Translations under genes and position numbers: made by a program
Shown: one piece after another, positions 26,800-36,900 of the stretch
How the letters are laid out: the number at the start of each line of letters is the position of its first letter
Numbering within the stretch: the first letter of the stretch is position 1
Notes under the pieces: model-generated
What the model was told of the DNA's origin: nothing
What the model saw: only the letters and a program-made list of their open reading frames with translations
Databases searched by the model: none
Assembly (NCBI RefSeq): GCF_018343665.1
Contig: NZ_JAGYPM010000002.1
Span: 537,979-601,978, forward strand
Direction: 5' to 3'
DNA: 64,000 nucleotides
From: Cytobacillus citreus
Lineage (GTDB): Bacteria; Bacillota; Bacilli; Bacillales; Cytobacillaceae

Positions 26800-27576
26800 T
26801 TAAATAATATCTATCCAGATTTTTACAGCAGTGACCAATATTAGAATGGCTAAAATCGCTTGCAAGATTTTTGTGTTTATTTTTTTTCCGGCATTTGCAC
26901 CAAGTGGGGCGGCGATTAGGCTAGCGATTATCATCACTGCTGCCGGTCCATATAGTACTTGATCAGTAATAACTTTACCTATTGTCGATCCGATAGATGA
27001 CAAAAAGGTTATTGCTAATGATGAAGCGATTGTGACCCTTGTAGGTATCTTTAGGATTACAAGCATAATTGGTACAAGTAGAAATGCACCTGCTGCCCCA
27101 ACAATTCCGGACCCGATACCAACAATAAATGCGGCTATAATTGCAATCAAGTAATTAAATTCCACTTGGTTGCTTGTTATATCATCTACATTTCCTTTTG
27201 GTACAAACATCATGATTGCAGCAATGGTTGCCATGATTGCATATACAAAATTGATACTATTGTCTGTTAACAAGTTAGAGCCAAACCCACCTATGAAACT
27301 ACCAACTAAAACAGAAATTCCCATTGATAATATTAAAGCTTTATTCAGATATCCATCTTTTCGGAAGGCCCACACGCCACCAATGGTTGCGAAAAAAACT
27401 TGAACAGCTGAAATGCCGGCAACCTCTGCTGCAGACAGTGAACCTACCCCAAGCATGGTAGGGACATATAATAGTAGTGGATATTTAATGATGGAACCAC
27501 CAATGCCTACCATTCCGGAGATAAAAGAACCGAAAAATCCGATTAAAAATAATACAATAATAAAGTCTAAATCCAT
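26800..27576 (-). CDS. TauE/SafE family sulfite (anion) exporter
   Basis: This 258-residue protein has eight predicted helices in two homologous halves (GMVGIGGSIIKYPLLL near 22-37 and GIGSGIVGAAGAFLLVP near 155-171), the family's paired glycine-rich motifs. As the last gene of the sulfide operon it likely exports sulfite or another sulfur anion made by the persulfide dioxygenase. Comparable to TauE of the staphylococcal cst operon and to YrkJ of B. subtilis. Confidence 0.9.
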   Translation of the reverse strand: MDLDFIIVLFLIGFFGSFISGMVGIGGSIIKYPLLLYVPTMLGVGSLSAAEVAGISAVQVFFATIGGVWAFRKDGYLNKALILSMGISVLVGSFIGGFGSNLLTDNSINFVYAIMATIAAIMMFVPKGNVDDITSNQVEFNYLIAIIAAFIVGIGSGIVGAAGAFLLVPIMLVILKIPTRVTIASSLAITFLSSIGSTIGKVITDQVLYGPAAVMIIASLIAAPLGANAGKKINTKILQAILAILILVTAVKIWIDII

Positions 27577-27692
27577 TTGATCACCTGTTTCTAATCGGTG
27601 TTAGAATGTTACTATTGTGAATTACTCCTTATTGTAAGTCCCTAGCGAATACACGATATTTATGCATTTACTAGAGGCGATTAAGCGCTCCA

Positions 27693-29105
27693 TCAATGTG
27701 TGATTGGAAACTTTCCCTTCGTCCAGGCTAAATATCCGCCTTTCACATTCAATACATTCTTAAATCCATTTGCCTGCATGAGACTTGCGGCAATTGCTGA
27801 ACGAGCACCAGAACGACATTGCATCAAATATGTTTTTCCTTTAGGTAGTTCATCAAGTTGATCGACAAGTACACCTAGCATGTTGTGGTGTGCGCCAGCA
27901 ATTCGACCTTCCTCCCATTCAGATTTATTTCGAACATCAATAAGATAATAACTATCATCCTGTAAATATTCCTGTAATTGTTGGACTGTTATTTCCCCAT
28001 AACTTTCAACCCGGTCCTCATTTTCTAATGTAAGTGCTGGTTCAATCGCTGCAACTACCCGATCTAAACCAATGGAATGCAGACTATCTTTTATTACTTT
28101 TACATTTTTTTCGGAAGTAATTAAGACAATATTTTGGTCATATTTCAACAGCCAGCCAGCCCAGTTTGTAAATGATTTATTAAATGGAATATTGATTGTC
28201 CCCTGGTAATGTGCTTTGGCAAAATCGGAAGCACTTCTCGTATCTAACAATACAGTTTCATTTCCGAATTTTTCTAGCTCTGAAACATCTAACCACTGAA
28301 CTGTTTGCTCTTGATTTATAAGTTCTGGTCCGATTTTGTTTAACTTTTTCATCATGACAAAGTATTTAGGGGGCTCAGGTTGACCGGATAAAAGGATCTT
28401 GACAAATTCCTCTTCATCCTCTGTTCGTAATGCCCAATTATTCAATTTTTCATAGCCTACCGTTGACATAGGAACTGCCCCAAGCGCTTTCCCGCAAGCA
28501 CTACCAGCTCCATGTGCTGGCCATACTTGAAGAAAGTCAGGTAGTTTTTTGAATTTCTGAATGGAATGAAACATTTGTCTAGCACCTGATTCGGCAGTAC
28601 CAGCTATACCAGCAGCTTTTTCCAATAAATCAGGTCTGCCAATATCACCAACAAAGACAAAATCTCCGGTAAAAATCCCCATCGGATGTTGGGATCCCCC
28701 ACCTTTATCCGTTAAAATAAAGGAAATGCTTTCAGGGGTATGGCCAGGTGTATGCATAACCTTAAAGTTAATCATACCAAGACTAAATTCATTACCGTCT
28801 TTAAGCAAAGTATAGTTCAGATTATCCAAATATTCGTACTTCCAATTTTCATCACCTTCGTTGGATAGGTAAAGGTTCGCATTATTATGTACCCCCAGCT
28901 CTCTCGCTCCAGAAAGAAAATCGGCATGTATATGTGTTTCCGCAGCAGCTACGATTTTTAAACCTTCATTTTTTGCAGTTTCAAAATATGGTTTGGTATA
29001 GCGCGCAGGATCAATCACAATTGCTTCGCCAGTACGTTGACAGCCAATTAAATAAGACATTTGTGCTAAATTTTCATCAAAAAATGAACGGAAAAACATT
29101 CTCAT
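27693..29105 (-). CDS. cstB: persulfide dioxygenase-rhodanese fusion (CstB-like)
   Basis: This 470-residue protein has an N-terminal metallo-beta-lactamase dioxygenase domain (1-250; ETHIHADF near 56-63, HTPGHTPES near 112-120, FTGDFVFVGDIGRPD near 144-158), an inactive rhodanese (about 265-355) lacking the cysteine loop, and an active rhodanese (about 370-470; CRSGARS with catalytic Cys near 430). CstB oxidises persulfides to sulfite/thiosulfate. It lies between the TauE and DUF1641 genes. Confidence 0.92.
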   Translation of the reverse strand: MRMFFRSFFDENLAQMSYLIGCQRTGEAIVIDPARYTKPYFETAKNEGLKIVAAAETHIHADFLSGARELGVHNNANLYLSNEGDENWKYEYLDNLNYTLLKDGNEFSLGMINFKVMHTPGHTPESISFILTDKGGGSQHPMGIFTGDFVFVGDIGRPDLLEKAAGIAGTAESGARQMFHSIQKFKKLPDFLQVWPAHGAGSACGKALGAVPMSTVGYEKLNNWALRTEDEEEFVKILLSGQPEPPKYFVMMKKLNKIGPELINQEQTVQWLDVSELEKFGNETVLLDTRSASDFAKAHYQGTINIPFNKSFTNWAGWLLKYDQNIVLITSEKNVKVIKDSLHSIGLDRVVAAIEPALTLENEDRVESYGEITVQQLQEYLQDDSYYLIDVRNKSEWEEGRIAGAHHNMLGVLVDQLDELPKGKTYLMQCRSGARSAIAASLMQANGFKNVLNVKGGYLAWTKGKFPITH

Positions 29106-29116
29106 TCCTCCTTAAA

Positions 29117-29683
29117 TTATTTTTTATTGTTAATAATTCCGAGAAGTAATTCTAAGTACCGAAATCCTTTTTGAATCGTTGGGTCCTTTAATAAACGGTA
29201 CATACCATAGAGAGAAAAATTGGGTGAGCTTTTATCCTCTTTGAATTGTTCATTTGTTTCTTTAATGACCCCGACTGCTTTATCCAATGGGACGATATCA
29301 TTAATGCCCTTTAGCGCATATTCGACAGACGTTGTGTCTTTTAAAAAGTCATTTATAAATAGGGAAATTTCTTCTGTCTTTTTCATCAACGAAACTAATC
29401 TTGGTAACAGGTGTACGATTTCAAGTAAGGCAGCAAAATGTTCCTGGTTGATATGCAGTTTTTCCACTTTTTCTTCTACTTCTTGACTAAGGGTAGATAA
29501 AGATTGCTTGTCTCCTATAATACTTTCGATGAATTCCAATTTGTCATCCATCGCCTGTATCCTTGACGTAAAATCTGGCAGCTTTTGTACAAGGTAATAT
29601 AGAGAGTCCATCTGTTCTTTATTTTCTAGTTCTCGTAAAATGTTCTCCAAGGTAGATTGCTTTTGAGTCGCTTCCAATTTCAA
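29117..29683 (-). CDS. DUF1641 protein
   Basis: This 188-residue, largely helical and charged protein has the DUF1641 stretch near residues 130-170 (SPNFSLYGMYRLLKDPTIQKGFRYL). DUF1641 proteins accompany sulfide:quinone or formate-type oxidoreductases in Bacillaceae and may help membrane docking. It sits between SQR and CstB, 11 bases upstream of cstB. The role is inferred from context. Confidence 0.85.
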   Translation of the reverse strand: MKLEATQKQSTLENILRELENKEQMDSLYYLVQKLPDFTSRIQAMDDKLEFIESIIGDKQSLSTLSQEVEEKVEKLHINQEHFAALLEIVHLLPRLVSLMKKTEEISLFINDFLKDTTSVEYALKGINDIVPLDKAVGVIKETNEQFKEDKSSPNFSLYGMYRLLKDPTIQKGFRYLELLLGIINNKK

Positions 29684-29734
29684 GCCTCCTTATTTTGGTG
29701 AGTATGTTGATATTGGCAGAAAAGTAGCTTTGCA

Positions 29735-30934
29735 TTACATGGTTCCTTTCAGCATTCCATTCCAATACATGATTGGCAGAAGATTTTTCTTGATAAGATA
29801 CATGCTCATTCTTTCTTTTGACTGGTCGATTGGAAACGTCTCCTGAGGAACATTATCATATTCAAATTCTGCCATTACTAATTTATTAACACCTGTCACC
29901 AAAGGACAAGAAGTGTAGCCATTATACTTCGCTTTCATTGTGCTGCCATTCATGACCGAAAGTAGATTCTCGGCTGCTACAGGTGCTTGTTTGCGTATTG
30001 CTGCACCAGTTTTGGAAGTAGGTAGACTAGCTGAATCTCCAGCACTGAAAATATTTTTGTACGTATTATGTTGTAGTGTATGTGGATCAACATCGACCCA
30101 GCCTGTCGCATTTGCGATCGGGCTACTTGCTATAAAACTTGGTGCCCCCATTGGTGGGGTAACGTGAATCATGTCATAAGCGACTGACATTTTTTCATTC
30201 GTTTCTATGTGCTGGAAAATTGCTGTTTTATTTTTGCCATCTATTTCAATCAGGTCTGTCATAAAGGTCGTTTCTATTTCTTTTCGATTAATGACCTCTT
30301 CCAATGTTTTCGCATAGCGTGGAACTGAGAAAATACTTCCTGTACCAGAAATGAATTTTATATTTGTTTTCGAGCGGACATTGGCTTTGTTAAAATAGTC
30401 GTCTGCTAAATACATAATTTTTTGTGGTGCGCCTCCACATTTAATTGGTGTGCTTGGTTGAGTGAATATAGCAGTTCCACCTGAAAAGTTTTTAATATTC
30501 TCCCATGTACTTTCCACATATTCAGCAGCGTAATTACTACATACACCATTCTTTCCGATTGCTTCCTTCAAGCCGTTAATCCTGTCCCACTTTATTTCAA
30601 TTCCAGCTGTTACAACTAGAAAATCGTAATGGATTTGTGTGTTTTTATCCGTAACAACCGTATTTGTATCTGGAAGAAATTCCGTCGCTGCTTCCTTGAG
30701 CCATTGAACTCCGTCTGGGATAAGCGTATCTTGTTTTCGATGGGTGTCTTCCAGTTTAGATTGACCACCACCAACTAAGGTCCATAAAGGTTGATAATAA
30801 TGATCTTCTGAGGGGTCGATGATCATTATATTTTCTTTTAAATATGGTGCATTTCGGATAATTCGCGATGCAATCGAAATCCCTGCTGAACCTGCACCAA
30901 CAATAACAATTTCAGCATACTTAGTTTGACTCAA
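29735..30934 (-). CDS. sqr: sulfide:quinone oxidoreductase
   Basis: This 399-residue FAD-dependent oxidoreductase oxidises sulfide to persulfide and reduces quinone at the membrane. The N-terminal dinucleotide fold is IVGAGSAGISIA (about 11-22). Cysteines at about 131 (NGVCSNYAAEY), about 165 (IKCGGAPQK) and about 348 (SCPLVTG) fit the SQR active-site/FAD pattern. It is the first structural gene of the sulfide operon; the product is passed to CstB. Confidence 0.9.
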   Translation of the reverse strand: MSQTKYAEIVIVGAGSAGISIASRIIRNAPYLKENIMIIDPSEDHYYQPLWTLVGGGQSKLEDTHRKQDTLIPDGVQWLKEAATEFLPDTNTVVTDKNTQIHYDFLVVTAGIEIKWDRINGLKEAIGKNGVCSNYAAEYVESTWENIKNFSGGTAIFTQPSTPIKCGGAPQKIMYLADDYFNKANVRSKTNIKFISGTGSIFSVPRYAKTLEEVINRKEIETTFMTDLIEIDGKNKTAIFQHIETNEKMSVAYDMIHVTPPMGAPSFIASSPIANATGWVDVDPHTLQHNTYKNIFSAGDSASLPTSKTGAAIRKQAPVAAENLLSVMNGSTMKAKYNGYTSCPLVTGVNKLVMAEFEYDNVPQETFPIDQSKERMSMYLIKKNLLPIMYWNGMLKGTM

Positions 30935-31141
30935 TTTTCATACCTCCTATTGTGAATGATTTCATTTATTTTTAAAAAATCAGAACTCCAAATGGAAAAG
31001 GGAGTTCCACTTATTGTCGAGATATCTCAGTTATGACAGCCCGATAATCACGAAGTACAGTTTGTTTATATTAAGCTAATTCACCCTTTCTATAGGGGGT
31101 TATTTCCAGGAATATTGGTAAATTTTGAATTTGGTATTATC

Positions 31142-31165
31142 ATTATCTTACTATAAGAAGATAAT
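31142..31165. promoter_or_regulatory. inverted repeat in the SQR promoter region, candidate operator
   Basis: ATTATCTT (31142-31149) and AAGATAAT (31158-31165) flank an 8-base gap between the LysR gene and sqr. With no T run it is more likely an operator, possibly LysR-bound, than a terminator. The remainder of 30935-31236 is AT-rich leader. Confidence 0.45.
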
Positions 31166-31236
31166 GGGGAGTGATAAAAAAATATTATAGGGTATAAATC
31201 TTTGTCATTTTTTGTGATAGGCTATGGGAATCTGAG

Positions 31237-32145
31237 TTATTCTGAAGGGTCTATATTGAAGCCCGCCTCTTTTAAAAAATGATTAAACAAGTTGATACTG
31301 TTTTTTGGAAATCTTGTTGGTCTTTTTACTATCCATAAATCTCTAGAAATGGTTGTATTCGAAATGGGCAGATGCTTGACAACCCCTAGTTCAAGTTCGT
31401 GTGTAACGGAAAGTTTAGGTAATATCCCAATCCCATGGCCTGATTCAACTGCACTTTTAATTGCCTGTGTACTTCCAAACTCTATATAGGAATGTATTTG
31501 TTCCAATACATTATTTTCCGCTAATATGGTTTCAATTATTTTTCTAGCACCTGAATCTTTCTCTCTCAAAAGTATTCTTTCTTCTGCTAACTCTTCGATG
31601 TTTATTTCCTTTTGACTATTCCAGCGGTGATTCCTAGGGATGACTAAGATCAACTCATCTTTAGCAAACCTCTTAATTTGAAAATCTCTATGCATTACGA
31701 TACCTTCCACCAGTGCGATGTCGATTTCCAAATTTTCCAGCTTAGACATGATGGTAGGTGTATTTCCAATTGCTAAACTAAATTGAATCTGTTTATGCTT
31801 CTTTTGAAATTTACCCAGTATATCTGGAAGTAGATATTCTCCGATTGTTAAGCTAGCCCCGATATGTAAAGGTTCCTCGTAATCATTAGAGATGTTATTC
31901 ATCACTTCTTCAGATCTATTGAAATATCCGACGATTTCTTTAGCATAAGGGTATAAGCTGGAACCTGTTTTTGTCACACGTAGCATACCACCAGTACGAT
32001 CAAACAAAGCAACACCATAATGTTTTTCCAATTGCCGTATTTTACTTGTAACTGCAGGCTGGGTTACGTAGCTTGTCCGAGCAACCTGACTAATACTACC
32101 TTGCTCAACCACTTGACAAAACAATTTCAAATTTTCTATGTTCAC
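31237..32145 (-). CDS. LysR family transcriptional regulator
   Basis: This 302-residue LTTR has an N-terminal winged HTH (about 3-62; ISQVARTSYVTQPAVTSKIRQLE) and a C-terminal substrate-binding domain. GTG at 32145 is preferred because AAAGGTGG lies 8 bases upstream; a longer start at 32157 overlaps that site. It sits upstream of, and parallel to, the sulfide operon, and resembles CysL/YwfK-type sulfur regulators. Control of sulfide detoxification is inferred; cst operons typically use a CsoR-like CstR instead. Confidence 0.88.
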   Translation of the reverse strand: MNIENLKLFCQVVEQGSISQVARTSYVTQPAVTSKIRQLEKHYGVALFDRTGGMLRVTKTGSSLYPYAKEIVGYFNRSEEVMNNISNDYEEPLHIGASLTIGEYLLPDILGKFQKKHKQIQFSLAIGNTPTIMSKLENLEIDIALVEGIVMHRDFQIKRFAKDELILVIPRNHRWNSQKEINIEELAEERILLREKDSGARKIIETILAENNVLEQIHSYIEFGSTQAIKSAVESGHGIGILPKLSVTHELELGVVKHLPISNTTISRDLWIVKRPTRFPKNSINLFNHFLKEAGFNIDPSE

Positions 32146-32216
32146 ATTGATTACCACCTTTGCTTAAATAGTATTGTTGGTAGGGGAGAGGGTTCTAGAT
32201 GCTGAATGTGGGAAAA

Positions 32217-32260
32217 GCGGGATGGTGGGGGACGGTGAAACCTGTCCCCCACCATCCCGC
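32217..32260. repeat. perfect 17-bp palindrome with 10-base loop
   Basis: GCGGGATGGTGGGGGAC (32217-32233) is exactly complementary to 32244-32260. There is no T run, so it is not a classic terminator. It lies upstream of the LysR gene, at the left edge of the scrambled region. Confidence 0.8.
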
Positions 32261-32316
32261 TATTCGTAAACGGCTATTGACGTAAAAGTTTGCTCCAGAT
32301 CAGTGATAATATCTTC

Positions 32317-32490
32317 GGTTCTGGTGCAAAACTTCAAGATAAATACAATTAATCTTTAAATCTAGGACATACTGATACTACTACTCTAAAAAAAGGTGTG
32401 TGATCAGTATGGAAAAGCAAAATGTATTCAAACGTTAAGTCCATTTTCAAGATGATTACCCCGATTTTATCAAGGTTCAGAAAATTTAAA
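32317..32490 (+). mobile_element. IS6-family (IS240/IS431-like) left-end remnant
   Basis: GGTTCTGGTGCAAAAC at 32317-32332 matches the IS6-family terminal inverted repeat. At 32409 an ATG opens MEKQNVFKR, then a stop, then VHFQDD in the same frame, resembling the IS6 transposase N-terminus (MEKxNxFKWKHFQ). Homology fades after about 32450, and no right end is seen. Confidence 0.55.
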
Positions 32491-32599
32491 TGGTCTTAAA
32501 GAATCTAATGAAACCATTTTTTTCGAAATAAAAATAGTATTCTCCTAGTAAATTAATAGGCTCCTAACCTAATAGAGGCATAAAAAATCTAATTTTGTG

Positions 32600-32722
32600 A
32601 TGGCCATTGTTATGATAGGAGGTGCTTTTATAGACCATCCAGATACCCAAGTATTATTTCCAACATTGATAATTGGTTATGTCATCTTACTTGGCTATGT
32701 AAATACAAGAATGGTTGAATAA
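32600..32722 (+). pseudogene. 3' fragment of a DUF3784 gene
   Basis: Forty codons nearly identical to the last part of the gene at 26076-26354 (GGAFIDHPDTQV..., IIGYVILLGYVNTRMVE) with no 5' half. The downstream DNA, including a family II repeat, is also duplicated. Confidence 0.85.
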
Positions 32723-32756
32723 CTTTAATTTATTCAAAAGTTGGGTTAATAAATTT

Positions 32757-32948
32757 ATCCCGCATTAACGGGCAGTAAGACCCCCACATCAAGATTGAGA
32801 GAGAAGCGAGGAAGATAGGTGGGGGGACAACTGCCCGTAAAAGCCCGTAAAATGAACACAGACTAAAAGCGCCACATCGTGTGGCAACGTCTGCACTAGC
32901 ACGTCCTGTGCGTCGAAAACCCCCACTGATGGAAGTTTCACTTTATAT
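32757..32948 (+). repeat. family II repeat with one internal module
   Basis: Left end CCCGCATTAACGGGCAG, first hairpin CCCCCAC/GTGGGGG, the hairpin GCCACATCGTGTGGC, the module ACTAGCACGTCCTGTGCGTC, then the right end CCCCCACTGATGGAAGTTTC. Confidence 0.85.
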
Positions 32949-33498
32949 ATTGTTAGCTTGGTTTTTGAAGAACATATGTTAAAGTTTCCTTAAATATATG
33001 ATTAAAAAAGACCGAAAAGGGGTGAGTAAAAGTGTTAGAACGTTCAATGGAGAATACAAGGGGATTAGAAGAAGAAAAGGGAGTGTTTTTATATAAGTGA
33101 AATTAAAGCATTAAGGTGATCGCAAAATATGGAACTTGTATACTAAATTTGGACATGCTATCACAGCTACTTTAAAGGGTTTTCCTTCTTCACGTTTCTT
33201 ACCCCTTATGGGGAAAGGTAATTTACAAAGTATAAGATTTTAAACAACTATTTTAATCCCGTTCGGATTATCCGTACAGGATTATGCATGTTTAAACACA
33301 AGTCAAGATTAACGCGATTTGTCGGTAGGATTTCTTTTGAAATATATCCCTTTACTTATTTTCCATCTTTAACAAACTTGACCTTTTAAACCTAAATGTT
33401 CGATCACTTTCTAATAAATCCTTCTCTAACTCAAGAAGATGAACCTTTTCATTGTCCTATATCCCTTGTCCGAGTTTTTGCTGGCATTGTCATTTCTA
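32949..33498. other. degenerate spacer with no intact gene
   Basis: Only short open frames without homology. 33088-33139 resembles 19567-19619. This is part of a roughly 1.7-kb scrambled zone (32.2-33.9 kb) made of pieces found elsewhere in the window. Confidence 0.6.
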
Positions 33499-33735
33499 TT
33501 AATTCTCAAGAATCCGAATGGCGTCCTGATCATAGCCTTCCACTCCTTTTTTGAAGGCTAGTCTTGTTTTAAATCGATAAGATAATGTGCCTGTCGATAC
33601 TTGGGCAGAGTTCGGCAGGAGGAAAGAGAAAGGAACTTTATTGATAGCTTCTGACTGAATGCTCTTCGTTGTTAAAATAGTGATAGAATTCACAACTTTT
33701 TCGTTTTCTTCTGCTCTATCAATGATGACCAAATC
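33499..33735 (-). pseudogene. broken copy of the Spo0M-like gene
   Basis: The C-terminal 78 codons of the gene at 22107-22499 recur with a few substitutions. Homology stops at 33735, where the sequence jumps to a segment (33736-33770) matching 22927-22964, upstream of the Mn riboswitch. The riboswitch and 5' coding half are therefore deleted in this copy. Confidence 0.88.
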
Positions 33736-33926
33736 TTCTTCTTTAATAAGTCAACTACTTCTCTCTAATCCCTTGGATATAGGTCAAATCTCCTCATTTG
33801 TTTAGTCTGCATTTTTTTACGTAAAATTAATAATAGATTAATATATTTTAATTATTTTAAAGATAGCGTCGGATTTTAAAGAAATCCCCGAAATTTGACG
33901 AAATATATTTACGATGGAGACTCAAA

Positions 33927-36900
33927 ATGAGGAAAAATTGGAAAAAAAGGCTATTACTCTTTACCGCATCTCTTGTTTTGGCAAGTAGTATCATTTCCCC
34001 AAGCTTTACATTAGCCTTGGGCAATTTCGATTTAAGCTCTGTTGTTGTACAAACACCTATCAACGAGTATCAAGCTGATCTGGCACCGGGTGTAAAAGAA
34101 AAGCACTACAGTTTTGAAGGAAAAGACGGAAATAAGATTGAGAGTTTCGTAGTAGAAGTTGATGCAGATAATCCGACGGTATCTATAGAAGCAGGGACAC
34201 CTGATGACGGAGAAGCATTTGGTCTTCAGCCTGTAAGGGAGCAAGCGAATGCAGCCAATGGGGCTAACCATAAAGTCGTGGCAGCGGTGAATGCAGATTT
34301 CTATAATATGGCCACAGGTGAACCTATTGGCGTTGTTTACAAAGATGGACAAGCTGTAAAAGCTCAAAATGGACAAGGCTGGAATTTCTTTGGCATAAAG
34401 AAAACCGGGGAGGCTGTCATTGGCAGCAATACAGAATATGAAGGAATGAAGGACCAATTACAGGAAGCTCTTGGCGGAAATGCAATTCTAGTAAAAGACG
34501 GCCAAATCTATCAGACTCCACAAACAGGAGCAGACAAAGAGCCGCGAACAGCTGTTGGAATAAAAGAAGACGGCGATGTATTTTTTGTTGTAATTGACGG
34601 AAGACAAGAGCCTTATTCAGCTGGAATCTCCATGCCAGACTTGGCACAATTGATGATTGATTTAGGAGCAGTAAATGCTTTAAACCTAGACGGTGGAGGC
34701 TCATCTACCTTTACAACTCGTGAACTTGGCGGCGACGATCTTGAGGTAGATAATAAACCATCCGACCGTACTGAAAGAAGTGTAGCGAATTCTTGGCTGA
34801 TAGTTTCTAAAGAGCCATCCGATCATCTTTTCAAATCGGCTCATGTTGAACCATATGATCAATCCTTTACCCCTGGCTCAACCATTCAATTTAGTGCTAA
34901 GGGAAGAGACAAGTCTATGGCATCTGCTCCTCTGCCTGCATCTGGTTTAACTTGGGAACTAGCCGATTCTTCATATGGTACAATCGATGAAAATGGAAAA
35001 TTTATTTCAAACGGGAAAACTGGTCAATTTCATATTTTATTGAAACATGAAGGTAAAGAGGTTGGAAAAAGTATGATTGAAATCGCAAAGCCTGACGAGA
35101 TGTACTTCACCTCATCTGAATTAACAGTGGCTAGAAATAGTGAAACCTCGTTAAACCTAGTAGCAAAATTTCAAAAGAGATTTGTAGACTGGAGTTTACG
35201 AGATATTGAATTTGAAATTCCAGAAGGTATGGGAACAATTGATGAAGCTGGAATCCTGCACACCGGAGATCAACCTGTTTCAGGGACAATCACAGCTTAC
35301 TTAAAGGACTCAAATCTTACAGCTCAAGTGAATGTTTCAGTTGGAAAGCTTCCTGAAGTCTTATTTGACTTTGAAAATGAGCTTGGCGGATGGAAGACAT
35401 CGACTGCAAATCGCGGTGAAATAGGGACGCTGAGTTTAGCTAAATATCCTGCACCAGTAAGATTTGGTGATCAGTCATTAAAAATGGATTTCGATTTTAC
35501 AAATGCACAAACAGGGACAACACTTGGTGTTTATGCAGGCTCTGGTACAGATACAGAGATTGATGGAGATCCATCAAGTATAGGAATGTGGGTTTATGGA
35601 ACTCCAGAAGTTCAAGGCTATTGGCTGAGAATGTTAATAGTAGATGGAAATGGTAAAAATCAGACACTTAACCTTACTCAGGAAAAGCCAGGTATTGACT
35701 GGATTGGATGGAAATACATTGAAGCGGAAATTCCTGAATCATTTACAGGCCCTTTCAAATTATCTGGGACCCAAGCGATACGATTGATGTCTACCAAATC
35801 TGGAATTACCGGACCTATGACAAAAGGCTCCATTTATTTTGATAATATCCGGGCAGTTTATGGAGAAAAAGTGGATGATCTATATCCCCCAGTTATTGAA
35901 TCCATTAACGCAGACGGAAAAGAATTTACGAAAAATGCTGTCAATCTGACTGCAAAGGTTCATGAATATGAAGAGGATCCTTTTAAAACAGGAATTGATT
36001 GGGATAAGATTAGTATTTTCGTAGATGGGAAAGATTATTCCAAATCGGAAGGTCATTTTTCTTACGATATGGATGGATCGGTCTCATTAAGCGGTTTTAA
36101 ATGGGCAGATGGAACACATAAGATCACCCTAATGGTTCCTGATAAATTTGGAAATCAGGCGATTAAAACTAGCTATTTTACTGTCAATACAGGTTCAGCA
36201 AAGATTGAAATCGCTAAAAAACAAGAGCAAGCATTCCTTGGGGATGTATTTGAACTAGCAGTTAAAGTCAAGAATCCATCTGAAATCTCGGGCTCTGCAA
36301 TAAAAATGCACATTGATAAAAACTATCCAGTGGAAGATATCAAGTTTTCCAATGGATTTAATACAAGTACTTCGAACTATGAAGCGGAAACAGGTATCCT
36401 TACATTGAATCTTGTGAACAACGGTGAAACAGCAGAAATTTCAGATGCTGCAACCATTCAGATCAGAATTCCTGAATCGATGAAAGAAGACAGTAAGTTA
36501 AACTATGAAATAATGGAAGCTAACTTAACCTACAGGGATCCTAAAGAAGAAAACTTTGTCACCACTTATTCAATGGAACCAACTAGCATAGCAGTTGAAA
36601 GTGCTTACGACATTATTCCACAGCCTATACTAATCGGGAATCCAGTTGTCATAACTGTAAAAAATATCCATAACGAATTAGTAAGTGATATGGAAATCTT
36701 CGCAATTATTGAAGGTAGCACAGAGCCAGTTTTGCTAGGGAAAACGGACAAAGATGGTACCCTTCGTGTAGATTCGATCACTAATGATGTGAAGAAAATC
36801 GCTTTATATGGAGTTAAAGATGGGAAGTATTCATTTAAAGTGAACACGCAAACTTATCCATCTCTTACAACTGCAACAGAGATAAAAAATGTAATTTCAA

